Assembly: GCA_944472135.2 (NCBI GenBank)
Contig: OX235267.1
Location: 38,223,312-38,287,311 of the forward strand
From: Trichobilharzia regenti
Lineage: Eukaryota > Platyhelminthes > Trematoda > Strigeidida > Schistosomatidae
Length of the DNA stretch: 64,000 nt
Direction of reading: 5' to 3'
The notes beneath the pieces were generated by a model. It ran no database searches. It was not told the DNA's origin and worked only from the letters and a program-made list of their open reading frames with translations. A program made the position numbers and the translations under genes. Of the stretch, positions 10,983 through 20,077 are shown piece by piece (position 1 is the first letter of the stretch; each line of letters opens with the position of its first letter).

Positions 10983-11736
10983 TTAAAATGCAAAGTATAT
11001 TATCACGTGAATCAGTGAAAGAACAAGGGAAGTCATAAAAGTACCGCTGGATAATAATTTACAAGGAAGAAAAACCACAATTGTAAAACTAATGAACTCC
11101 AAATACATCTGAGAACAATGTAATGTGTTACCAGTTATTTGAACAGCATTTCGGCAAGACAGTTTAGTGCTCACGCAACAAAAAAATGCTGTCGTGTTTT
11201 TTTCCCTTTCCGTTTGTTCTTCTTTTCCTTGGAAATTCTGGTCTGTCGTGTTAGAACCAGATGTTTGTGGTCTTTTCGATCTAATGACAGGAATAACCTT
11301 CCCTAAATATAGAAGAAGGGCCTGGCGGTTTGGATACTGTTCATTTATAGGAGTCCCATCGTCATTCTTCAAATGCGTCCCTTTCCCTTGGATGAACTTT
11401 GGTTTCCAGTAGGTGGTCAAGTGACAGTTTTCCCAAAATCATAGTTGCTTCAGTGTTTGGGATTGTCTACACACTGTTCAACTGAAAGTTTTCTCCTCTA
11501 AGCTCTAGTCCGGCGGTTATTTAGATAAGCAGGACAAATACAGATCCATCTTTCTTTAGCGGAATGAGGTAAGTTAGGGCTAAATGCGGACAACAGTGGC
11601 CTTTCCATTCCAATAAAACGCCTTGTACATTATTATCCAACGGTATTTTTAATGTGACTTCTATTGTCGTTCTTTGAATCTGTTTTTTCTCTGGGTCTTT
11701 TCTATCTTCTTTTGTGTAGTGCATCGAGTGGGTCAA
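10983..11736 (-). other. Unidentified coding-like remnant
   Basis: Two neighbouring - strand open frames, 10,983-11,420 (145 codons) and 11,521-11,736 (71 codons). The first contains WKPKFIQGKGTHLKNDDGTP and RQALLLYLGKVIPVIRSKRP, the second TTIEVTLKIPLDNN. These look like real protein sequence rather than chance frames, perhaps the N-terminal or ORF1 region of a retroelement not otherwise seen here. I do not recognise the family. Confidence 0.3.
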
Positions 11737-11929
11737 CTTGAACTACTGCATTTCTTTGCAGAGTTTCCTATGCAAAAGTCAGTCAGTGTTCAGTTAGCAT
11801 GATTTAACATCATATGATGCTTAGTAGGCTGTTATGATTATCCGTCGTTAGCGTTATAATGCGTACACCTTTATAAATAGCGTGTTTTTACTACTTGGCT
11901 GACTGACTGGCTTCAGTGTAGAAGTTTGC

Positions 11930-12800
11930 ACAGAAGTGCAGTGTACTCCGCCCCCCTCCGCATGCGGCACACAATGCAAGAGAAAAGAGTAAAGAGAGAT
12001 TCAAAACGGAGATAATAAACAGAGATATGAGGGTAAAAGGATAGTGATATGGAAGAACGATATAGTTTTATTGGATATTATAAATCATTGAGGAGTGACT
12101 GTTTCTGCTCTAGCCATTGAGAATAATTTTGACCCATATCGGCGATTTTCTTCAGCCTTCATTGGCTTTACCCATTCTGACGAACCCAACCAGCAAGTGT
12201 ACACCTTCCTACGTGACTGCCTTTAATTAACTGTTGTGGATTTCCTTGAATAATGTAACCATGTTTTAGTTTTGACCACCACTAGCTCTTTCCCGACCTG
12301 TTCGATCGTGTGTCAGCTAACATTGAGCGTCGAGGAAGGCGATGGCTAGGCATGCGTAATACATATCCTAACCATCTCTCTCAATTGATGTAACTTCACA
12401 ACATCACCGACTGATTTCCCTACCTACCTAGTACTCGACCAAAGCTTAATCTCAATATTTCTCACCTTCTTATACCACGTAACATGAGAGATATTATGCA
12501 GACACCTATGCTCAAAGTTAGTTAGCCATCTCATGTCTTCCACTTTTACAATGACCACGTATCTCTCACAGCCATACGGCAGGACAGAGCGGACTCCTGA
12601 GCAGTGCACACATCTTTAGATAGATAGCCATCCGGATATCAAGTCTACGCCGGAGATAACGTAAATTGGCTTATGCCAAACGAGCCTTCTGTACCCATAG
12701 TGAGATTTTGTCAGCTTTCACTGCCTATCTGTAAACTAGGAGGGAGTCAATGTAATCCAGTCCTGTAACATCATCCTACATTTTTACTACTTAAATTCGT
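11930..12800 (-). pseudogene. RTE-2 LINE C-terminal and 3' UTR fragment
   Basis: The - strand reads the RTE-2 RT tail. At 12,424-12,609 it has GVRSVLPYGCERY..VEDMRWLTNFEHRCLHNISHVTW (RTE-2: SVRSVLLYGSETW..VEDMKRLTAFDHRCLRSLSHVRW), then the R.[18 protein letters not shown] near 12,330. The part at 11,930-12,230 matches the 3' end also present at 19,440-19,810. Stops and frameshifts throughout. Confidence 0.7.
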
Positions 12801-12875
12801 TCAGTAGTTTAAAGTAAGGAAATGTCATTTGTTGTCATTATGTATGTGTGTTTTAAAAAAAATGAATTTTAACAG

Positions 12876-12976
12876 CTTCCCACAATTGGTGATATTCAAC
12901 TTAAAGCATCAAGTCTTCCGCCGACTGTAACGACAGAACGACCATTCACAATTAAATTTGAATTAGTAAATTGCAG
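12876..12976 (+). CDS. TRAPPC13: TRAPPC13-like gene, internal exon
   Basis: A 101-bp exon between acceptor TTTTAACAG and donor GTATGT (12,977). It reads LPTIGDIQLKASSLP, then ERPFTIKFELVNC, and ends with two bases of a codon. It continues the previous exon in phase 0 and is completed to Ser by the first base of the next exon. The human protein has GDVRLSLEAIP and EPFHITCKITNCS at the corresponding place. This region forms part of the beta-sandwich C-terminal half of the protein. It is too short to stand out as an ORF and was found through exon phase and family similarity. Confidence 0.85.
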
Positions 12977-13680
12977 GTATGTTGGATTACACACTTTTGT
13001 ATGTTAATGCTTTTTCGTAGTCTATTCGTTAGCAGTTCTTCATATTTTGTCTAATAGGATCTTTCAATAGAATCTCATCCGTATCATACAAAGTTTTGGA
13101 ATTATAATTGCATATTAGATGTACTTTCAGTTGGCTTGAGTAATTTCACGTCGATATCTAACCAGCCAGGGAGAATTCGGGTGGTCTGAACTGATATGGT
13201 TATCTAAGATGAGTTAAATCAGGCCCTGCACTGATGAGTATGATCGCAAACTATCGAAGCGGCCATCCGGTGTTTAGGTTGCTTCGATATGACTGGCAAG
13301 CACTACTGGTTAGTGGGAGTGGTGTCAAATTACTGATATCATTCAGTAAGTGATATATTTGACAGCGTATATTATAAAGGACATTTCTAAATTGAAATTG
13401 GGAAACTTGACTTTACTCATAGAATGGTGTCTGCTTCCCAAGCTCTGATAGTTCAGGCGGTTGCTGGAATACTCTAAGGGTGCCCAGATTGAGGCACATG
13501 GTTGTCTTGACTTGTAATCTGATTCACAAGGCGGTGGAACAGCGTTGGGCGCTACATTTGGTGACTAAAACAAGTTTCTATGCCACTAGATCGTTTTTGA
13601 TTCTGGATCCCTTGCGCACCATAGATTTGGCATCAGAGTTTTTCAATCTCCCTAGGTGGTAGACCTACATGTCTACCAGT
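12977..13680. other. TRAPPC13 intron sequence
   Basis: Intron 12,977-15,084 begins here. An open frame at 13,480-13,662 has no recognisable similarity. A CACTGATGAG...CGAAGC stretch at 13,233-13,263 was tested for a hammerhead fold and rejected. Confidence 0.45.
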
Positions 13681-13935
13681 GGGGTGCCGCATGAAGGCAA
13701 TGAATAGGATTCATTTGGAAGGAGCTAAAGCCGCATGGTTACATGAGAGCATTTCGGGAGGAAGACCTAAATGTACTCGCGCTTGGTCGTACTAGGTCAT
13801 TCGTTTTTTTTCGGGGGGGGAGGGGACTTCAAGTACCAGTGGCTAGACGCTGTTGGTTACATGGTTAAAAATTGTTTCCAGTGGCGCAGGTGCATTCATC
13901 CCTTTGTGATCTCATACTCTCCATGGAATTATCCT
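13680..13935 (+). repeat. RTE-2 LINE 3' end fragment
   Basis: Contains GGRPK.TRAW and, after a poly-G interruption at about 13,814-13,824, a ...W..LLVTWLKI.SSGAGAFI-like frame. This parallels the RTE-2 ending GGQTKTW...W..TIGDMAQNR.QW. Highly diverged. Confidence 0.5.
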
Positions 13936-14194
13936 TCCTGGAGTACTTTGAAGTTTCACACTAGCGATGCGTTTTGACGGAGTTTGGTTGTGCTAACCTC
14001 ACCCCCAACCCCTCCTATTTTCTGACCTTACTATCGGCTAGTAAACTAGACGAGGTATAGGAGTGCGTAGGCTACGGAGCATTGTGGCGTTTTACTGACG
14101 CATATTCAAGAGGTTATAATAATATCGATTTTTGTAAATAATTTACCTTGGTCACTGATTGTATTCTTTAAATTTTAAATTATTATCATCTACC

Positions 14195-14450
14195 ATCTGT
14201 GTACTGTGTGCGTCGATGGCTCAGTGGTACATGGCTCGCCAGCTGCACACGTTGTCAGGGATTTGATTTCCTCCCCTGGCTAGCTGGTAAGTCTCATAAA
14301 GAAGGAAGGTTGGACAACACCAATGCTAAAAGCCTGAATCCCTGTGTTACACTCGGAACTGAAGCAATCATAGAAGAATCTATTGATCGTAATACTATCT
14401 GTAATTTCGACTTACAGCACACTAGATTTCCACATAGTGATCACTGAGAA
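14195..14450 (+). repeat. tRNA-derived SINE, separate family
   Basis: Starts GCGTCGATGGCTCAGTGGTA (box A-like) and has CAGGGATTTGATTTCC at the box B position. It is followed by about 170 bp of non-tRNA body. No hammerhead core is visible, and the tail does not match the RTE-1 tail. Confidence 0.45.
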
Positions 14451-14574
14451 AGGAAACTCTTAAAGATGTGCATTAGTTTCTGTCACTGTCGTCTTGATTT
14501 CTTGTTCCTATTGTAAACTTGAAGATGGAACGTCGGTGTGCTAGTGCATGAACTATTGTCAAATGTTGGCCTGC

Positions 14575-15045
14575 AGGAATCTGATTGGCTACAGGGTAAG
14601 TCACAAGCTGATATCAGTTAGAGAACCAATAGAAAACCTGGGAGTACTGGACAGCTGTTTCTTCCTAGTTTTGGGGCTCTTAAGCACCCACTTTCAGGGT
14701 TCGAACCCAGGAGCTTCAGATTACAAGGCAAGCTCGTAGACCATTCAGCCACTGGGACCCAACTTTATGGTCCATGAATTCCAACTTCTGTTAATTCATG
14801 ATCTATACTTAGCGCAACTGCCAGTCGATTTCACTGGTGAGTAACTCTTTTTTTGTGTGACTTAGTGGACCCTTCTGGTTACGACTTCTCACTAAAACTC
14901 CAGATAACCTTCTGTATGGAGGCCAGTCGCGAGTGAGCATCATATTTATTGTCGAGTATTGGTTTGAAGGGATTTGATTGGTTTTAGGATTGATCATGAT
15001 CTGACATTAGTTAGAGAACCGTTGGAAAACCTGGGGACTACTAGT
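14575..15045 (-). repeat. SINE family B copies in reverse orientation
   Basis: Reversed SINE B: tail GTTAGAGAACCAATAGAAAACC at 14,616-14,637, ACAGCTGTTTC, box B GGTTCGAACCC (14,699-14,709, palindromic) and CTCGTAGACCATTCAGCCACTGG. A second partial tail, GTTAGAGAACCGTTGG, starts near 15,012. They end about 40 bp before the next TRAPPC13 exon. Confidence 0.65.
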
Positions 15046-15084
15046 CCTGTAACATACATATTTGCCTTTCCTTTTTTTCCCCAG

Positions 15085-15349
15085 TAAAACCAATTTAGAC
15101 TTAGTTTTAAATCTTCATTCAGTCAATAATAATAATAATATCCCGTCGGTGAAAGCTGATGAAGATAATCAAGTTGACAGTCAAGCTGCTATTGCTCTGG
15201 ATTCCTCTTCTATTGGACAAACTACTGGGGGTGGTGGTTTATCACCACTTGTCTGGTTGGGTAGAACACGTCAAAATCTTGGCCGATTATCACCTGGTCA
15301 GTGTATTCCATTTGAATTAAATTTAATGGCTACTACACCTGGTCTGCAT
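15085..15349 (+). CDS. TRAPPC13: TRAPPC13-like gene, penultimate exon
   Basis: Follows a pyrimidine-rich acceptor (TTTTTTTCCCCAG) and ends at donor GTAAGT (15,350). It reads KTNLDLVLNLHSVNN at the start, equivalent to the human RTMDLVLEM segment, and W.GRTRQNLGRLSPGQCIPFELNLM later, equivalent to W.[22 protein letters not shown]. Between them is an extra low-complexity insert of about 35 residues (Asn run, acidic/Gln-rich part, Gly run) that the human protein lacks. The exon ends on a complete His codon, so the final exon follows in phase 0. No stop or frameshift. Confidence 0.88.
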
Positions 15350-15544
15350 GTAAGTGAGAATTTATGTGTGAATATTAATTACGATTTATTTTCGTACAAA
15401 ACTAATCATAAACATCTGTTCTACTTTTTATATAACTAAATATGGATAAACATTATTGTATTAGAACAGTTTCTACATAAATAAGTATACACTCACTAGC
15501 GCACACACACGCGCGCCAGTACAGTGTACATTTTAGCTTGCATA

Positions 15545-15990
15545 CATAACTATCCTTAAATATTCCCATTAATAATATTAGAACAAGACGTATAAGCGAA
15601 CAATATTGTTCACTTATAATAATAATGTATATTCGATTTTAGATTTTCGCGTCGATTGATTGGACCGAAGTTCTCAGTCTCAGGTTGACTTGTCGGCTTC
15701 TTGTACAGATGCTTCGACGATGTCTGGTTCAATCAATCGACGGGAAAAACCTAAAATTGAAAGAAGTAATTAATAAGACCCTATCGCTCAAGAAAGAGGT
15801 GGCTCTTGTGGTCCAAGTGGTTTATCGGATAACTCTTTAGCGTTTGAAACTGTGGGCAGTGGGTTCGAGCCTCCGTAGAAAAATCATCACTCATTGGGGA
15901 ATGCAGGTGCATCCAGATGACGAGTCCCAAATGGGATGAAATGCGTATCCTGTCTGGATTCCACTGTTAGTCACCATCCACAAATTAGCT
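15545..15990. repeat. SINE family A (Sm-alpha-like) with inverted tail and hammerhead relic
   Basis: A reversed tail piece (15,645-15,740) matches the reverse complement of 32,390-32,490 and abuts a short forward tail, forming a small palindrome. From about 15,797 a tRNA-like head follows, box A-like GTGGTCCAAGTGGTTTATCGG and box B GGTTCGAGCCT at 15,862-15,872, then the hammerhead-like body at 15,906-15,975. At 15,575-15,615 is a PLE-end motif (ATTAGAACAAGACGTATAAG) repeated near 16,921 and reversed near 18,170. Confidence 0.7.
15906..15975 (+). ncRNA. Hammerhead ribozyme relic, SINE family A
   Basis: Resembles the schistosome Sm-alpha hammerhead. Stem I ATCCAG (15,911-15,916) pairs with CTGGAT (15,954-15,959). 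The core reads ATGACGA (15,917-15,923), one change (C3 to A) from CUGANGA. Stem II is GTCCC/GGGAT, GAAA follows at 15,938-15,941, and stem III is ATGC/GTAT with C17 at 15,949. Four extra bases sit between C17 and stem I. The C3 change and the insertion probably abolish cleavage. Confidence 0.7.
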
Positions 15991-16194
15991 TCTAATAATA
16001 ATAGTGTGTTAAATGTTTTGAACGTCAGTAATAATAATGGCTATAATGGTAAGAAAAAATAATGATATTAGGGTTTATGCATGTGGTGACCAGAATAACA
16101 AAGGTAGCCAGTAATATGTGTATATGTAGACAATTCAATAAATAAATTCGGTCAAATCTTGAAAGTTACGTAATACTGTAGGTGAAGTGCACAG

Positions 16195-16735
16195 ATAATC
16201 AGAGTTTAAATAAATATTATAAAAGTACGAAGGAGAGGGATGATAAGAAAGGGTGGGAGGGTTTTGAATAGAATTCACCTAGGCGAAGCAAGGGAGAGAC
16301 AAAGGTAGAACAAACTTATTTTGTCGTATGCAAAGACTAGGATTGTCCTCTCGAACTAATTCCCATAGCTTCGGATATGTGTAAAAGACGAGTTAGAATT
16401 CCGTTTAAAAGGTTCAATGAAATGCGATAGATAACTTTGAAGGCACTATTTTTGTCCACTTGGTGACCGCTACCACCAATCAAACGAGACAAAATAGAAC
16501 TTTTTATAGATTTTATTTGACCTTTTCCGAACCATGAAGGAAGATGCTCACCAATGCGTTTGTTAAGCTGTCTAGTTGTTCGCCGTATATAGCTTTCTCC
16601 ACAGGAGCAACTAAATTTATAGATACACATAGATACTCAATGAAATCAAATAATAAATCCTGAGGAAGTTCATCGACCGCAAATTTCTTCTGTGATAAAT
16701 TTCTTTCTATATCCGAAATGTACATTTTTAAAGAG
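16195..16735 (-). pseudogene. Penelope-like element fragment, lineage B, left arm of inverted pair
   Basis: The - strand at 16,337-16,630 encodes a 97-residue GIY-YIG end: CIYKFSCSCGESYIRR, arginine-rich helix, then ISEAMG. Bases 16,195-16,632 are almost identical, inverted, to 17,398-17,840; the encoded segments differ at one residue (IGEH against IGKH). The motif has YIR in place of YIG. Sequence at 16,633-16,735 continues open but belongs to a different part. Confidence 0.75.
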
Positions 16736-16904
16736 TCTAATTGGTTATGTGCATAACGATTCAGTGATCGGGAATTAGGATAAACTTTATTACGACGAAG
16801 AGGTTTCCAGTATACGTATGTTTAGAAGCACATTTCTTCATCACACTTCGACGTAGACAGAAAACATATGACTGAGCGTTAGTTTATTCCGATGAACTGT
16901 TCAA

Positions 16905-17840
16905 TTTATTGATACACAAGTATTGGCACAGTGATGGTATTAGAACAAGACATGTAATCGAACAATTATTGTTGTCTTCAATTAGATCTTCTTTGAGCTA
17001 TACTCTAATTTACATAGATTTATGCCAAAAAAATTTAACCAATTTTGTCATATACCTCACGAACAGAGGAAGAAGGATCTGTATAAATGACTCCCTTAAA
17101 AAAAAGGAATTAGGATACAGTCGAAATACTCTGGTCAAAATGGATTATCCTAGTAGATTTGTAAGGAGACAGGCACATCAACACCAGGTTCAATAAAGAA
17201 AAACTGACAACAGTTTAAAAGAAACAACTGTTCATGTAATTTCAAGTTAATGTGGACGTGGCTAGCAAAGTCCTACATCTGAAATTGCCGAGGGCTATAA
17301 AGCGGACTTATACTGCCACCACCACCACCCTTTGGTTGTCATTTTCCAGCCGATCAATAATGATTACTCGGGAGGAAGACAAGCTGCCTAGCTGTGCCAC
17401 TTCTATGTGTATCTATAAATTTAGTTGCTCCTGTGGAGAAAGCTATATACGGCGAACAACTAGACAGCTTAACAAACGCATTGGTAAGCATCTTCCTTCA
17501 TGGTTCGGAAAAGGTCAAATAAAATCTATAAAAAGTTCTATTTTGTCTCGTTTGATTGGTGGTAGCGGTCACCAAGTGGACAAAAATAGTGCCTTCAAAG
17601 TTATCTATCGCATTTCATTGAACCTTTTAAACGGAATTCTAACTCGTCTTTTACACATATCCGAAGCTATGGGAATTAGTTCGAGAGGACAATCCTAGTC
17701 TTTGCATACGACAAAATAAGTTTGTTCTACCTTTGTCTCTCCCTTGCTTCGCCTAGGTGAATTCTATTCAAAACCCTCCCACCCTTTCTTATCATCCCTC
17801 TCCTTCGTACTTTTATGATATTTATTTAAACTCTGATTAT
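16905..17840 (+). pseudogene. Penelope-like element, lineage B, right arm of inverted pair
   Basis: A plus-strand partial PLE. A 5' part with frameshifts (LVKMDYPSRFVRRQ, equivalent to LLNNGYPTRFIER of lineage A) precedes an open frame at 17,252-17,698 of 148 codons. That frame holds a KRTYTATTTTLWLSFSSRS stretch, then CATSMCIYKFSCSCGESYIRR, ending in a stop after SSRGQS. The whole RT catalytic region is absent. The glycine of the YIG motif is replaced by Arg, so the nuclease is probably inactive. Confidence 0.78.
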
Positions 17841-18220
17841 CGTTCCATTTGATTTGACCTAATTTATTTATTTATTGAATTGTTATTTATTGAATTGTCT
17901 ACATGTATGCATATACTAACTTTGTTATTCTTATCACCTATATAAGTCTTATTAACAATATTTTGTTGTTATTATTATAATCATCGTTATTAACTTCGTT
18001 CAAAACATTTACCACAATATTATTACTATTATTATTATTATTATTATGATTACGATTATTATTTGATCCACAAAATCACCGTCATTGGTTAAAATTTTAA
18101 TATATATATAAGTCTATGTAAATTAAAGCCTGAAGAAGATCTAATTGAAGACAACAATATTGTTCGCTTATATGTCTTGTTCTAATATTATAAATGGGAA
18201 TATTTAACGATACGTATATA
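17841..18220 (+). repeat. PLE lineage B 3' flank and ATT-rich tract
   Basis: Contains ATT/TTA runs (about 18,018-18,062). It ends with GAAGACAACAATATTGTTCG...ATGTCTTGTTCTAATATT near 18,147-18,190, which is the reverse of the motifs at 15,575 and 16,921. The PLE cassette is therefore bordered by inverted end motifs. Confidence 0.5.
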
Positions 18221-18675
18221 TGGTTAATTTTTCTTCTGAAATATGGGAAATCGGAAGGAAAGAAGAAGACAATTTGATATCACGTGTGTATCACTCTTAA
18301 TGTCAACATGAAAGTTGGAAAATGTATGCTGTCTGCACACACACCAAAGGGACATGTTCACAAAAAGGGAAAAAATCACAATACCTCTGTTAACTGCCTA
18401 CCGATTATACTGGGATTTGTAGCCTACACAAGTTAACTGCACAGACACACACACACACACAGCGCACATCTTCCGATATACACATCCACAGAGTACTGTT
18501 TATAGTTGTGTTAGAAGTAAAATCATTGAAGGAAGACTTTATAAGATTGTTCAGCTGGTTGGAATGATGCGCCAACTGACTGACTTTTCAGCAAAGAACT
18601 TTGTATAAATGTGCAGTGGAGTTCAACTTACTTCACACTTTGAAGATGCACATATCATCCGAAGTAGAGGAAAGA
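18221..18675. other. No gene recognised
   Basis: AT-rich intron sequence with a short (CA)n run near 18,445. Nothing else is supported. Confidence 0.5.
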
Positions 18676-18707
18676 GATATTAGATAGTTGGAGGCAATCG
18701 GAAGGAA

Positions 18708-18752
18708 GCCTTAAACCTAGGTTTCGTGCTAGATGGCACTCGTCAGCAAGGC
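18708..18752 (-). ncRNA. Hammerhead ribozyme, SINE family C (best copy)
   Basis: Read on the - strand from 18,752. Stem I is GCCTTG, the core is CTGACGA (18,746-18,740), stem II is GTGC/GCAC around loop CATCTA, and GAAA lies at 18,725-18,722. Stem III is the self-complementary ACCT/AGGT. The residue at position 17 is T (18,714), and the stem I partner is TAAGGC (18,713-18,708, one G-U pair). All invariant core bases are present. GUU instead of the usual GUC at the cleavage site fits the known NUH rule but is expected to be slow. Self-cleavage is an inference. Confidence 0.78.
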
Positions 18753-18905
18753 ATATCTGCAACCAGCTTGAAGGAACTCATGTCCCTTCTGAGATTCGAA
18801 CCCGCGTCACCCAGTGCCGCTGTCGGAGACGTTACCACTGAGCTATTCGGGCTCGCGGGTTCGAATCTCAGAAGGGACATGAGTTCCTTCAAGCTGGTTG
18901 CAGAT

Positions 18906-18955
18906 ACGCCTCGCTGATGACTGCCGACTAGCCCGAAACCTAGGTCAGACTGGGC
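18906..18955 (+). ncRNA. Hammerhead relic, SINE family C, forward arm
   Basis: Keeps the core CTGATGA, GAAA and the self-complementary stem III ACCT/AGGT with C at position 17. Stem II has decayed to CTGC/GCCC (two mismatches) and stem I no longer pairs well. Probably inactive. Confidence 0.55.
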
Positions 18956-19110
18956 TTCCTGCCAATCGCCTCCAACTATCTAATATCATCAAATCAATGT
19001 GTTCCGTGATGGCGAGCTACCTAAAATGGTGGCCACATTACAAAGCTGACTGATAGAATGCAGTCTGCATCAAAGAAAGGACTAGACACGTCACACTAGA
19101 GGAAAAAGAT

Positions 19111-19439
19111 ATATTGTGAAACTCTGAACAACCTCACTCACTGTATTATTTTAAGTTCAATTCTCTGCCTACTTTAGAAAGAATTCCCAATTTTTAAAAT
19201 CTGGTTATTGATAACTTGTAACTGTGCCATTTCATAGAATAACTTAAATTACTGTACATTAGTTTCATTTCCTTATACTCGTCTAATATTTCTACAACTA
19301 TCGAATTGATTTTCTTGGATGATGTCGCCAGTCCCATACACAGCGTCACCTCCTTTTCAGGGTTTAGAACTGGCTAGTGAACTAATAAACTAGGCGACAA
19401 AGATTTACCATTCACTCACATCTACGCAGCATCGTTTCA
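19111..19439. other. No gene recognised
   Basis: Intron sequence without identifiable coding or repeat structure. Confidence 0.45.
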
Positions 19440-19810
19440 ATCACAGGCAGTGGTGGCCCAGATGAAGATGTTCTGGCTGTCTGTTTTCAACATAGAACTT
19501 TGCACCGATGTGCACCAGGTCGACACACTCTATGTAGCACACAGAGCGAGAGAAGAAATGCTAAATAAAGACGGTAGACAGAGATATGAGACAAAAAAAA
19601 GAGTTATAACGAAGAACAACATAGTTTTGTTGGGTATTACAAGTCACAAGGAGTGGATACATCTGCGCCAGTCACTGAGAACGATATCCAGCCATATCAC
19701 CAATTGTCTCCAGCCATTGATTTTTACCATCCCGAGGAACCCGGGATGTCAAAAAGTCAAGAAGTCTACACCTTCCTTTGTGGCTGGCTTTAACTAACTG
19801 TTGTGGATTT
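19440..19810 (-). repeat. RTE-2 LINE 3' end fragment
   Basis: The - strand reads a WLETIGDMAGYRSQ-like segment followed by a 3' UTR, matching the RTE-2 end at 28,320-28,410 and the fragment at 11,930-12,230. The plus-strand open frame here (19,450-19,797) is a shadow. At 19,812-19,920 another small repeat begins (AACATTTATTTCCC...GAATTCATCAAATTT) that recurs, partly inverted, at 51,570-51,705. Confidence 0.6.
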
Positions 19811-20077
19811 GAAAACATTTATTTCCCGATATGAATTTAAAACAAGCAATAAAGGTTAATAAAGCAGGATTTAATGAATTCATCAAATTTCGGTAGAACT
19901 CGTCAGCTGAATACTCTACATACACGGATATATATACTTTTGAAATTACATTGGGAGATATAAGACTGAAAAGTAAATAATCTACATTGAATTAGTCATG
20001 CAGAAAGACAGGTGCGAATGTTTTCCAGGTCATGTTCAAATAGATAAGGCGAGAGAGAGTATGAGAGATCGAAATTA

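Larger units (their letters stand above)
18676..18987. repeat. SINE family C palindrome
   Basis: Two head-to-head copies: arms about 18,676-18,806 (reverse) and 18,854-18,987 (forward), with a 47-bp centre. Each arm has a tRNA-like box B (GGTTCGAATCTC), a GTTCCTTCAAGCTGGTTGC segment, a hammerhead region and a tail GGCAATCG..ATCTAATATC. Beyond the right arm, 18,988-19,110 continues with the family tail (CAAATCAATGTG..., ACTAGACACGTCACACTAG) also found at 33,800-33,930. Confidence 0.8.

Noticed and set aside
13233..13275. CACTGATGAG...CGAAGC as a further hammerhead
   Set aside because: The core CUGAUGA is followed by GAAG rather than GAAA, stem II cannot be formed directly after the core, and no stem I partner is found.
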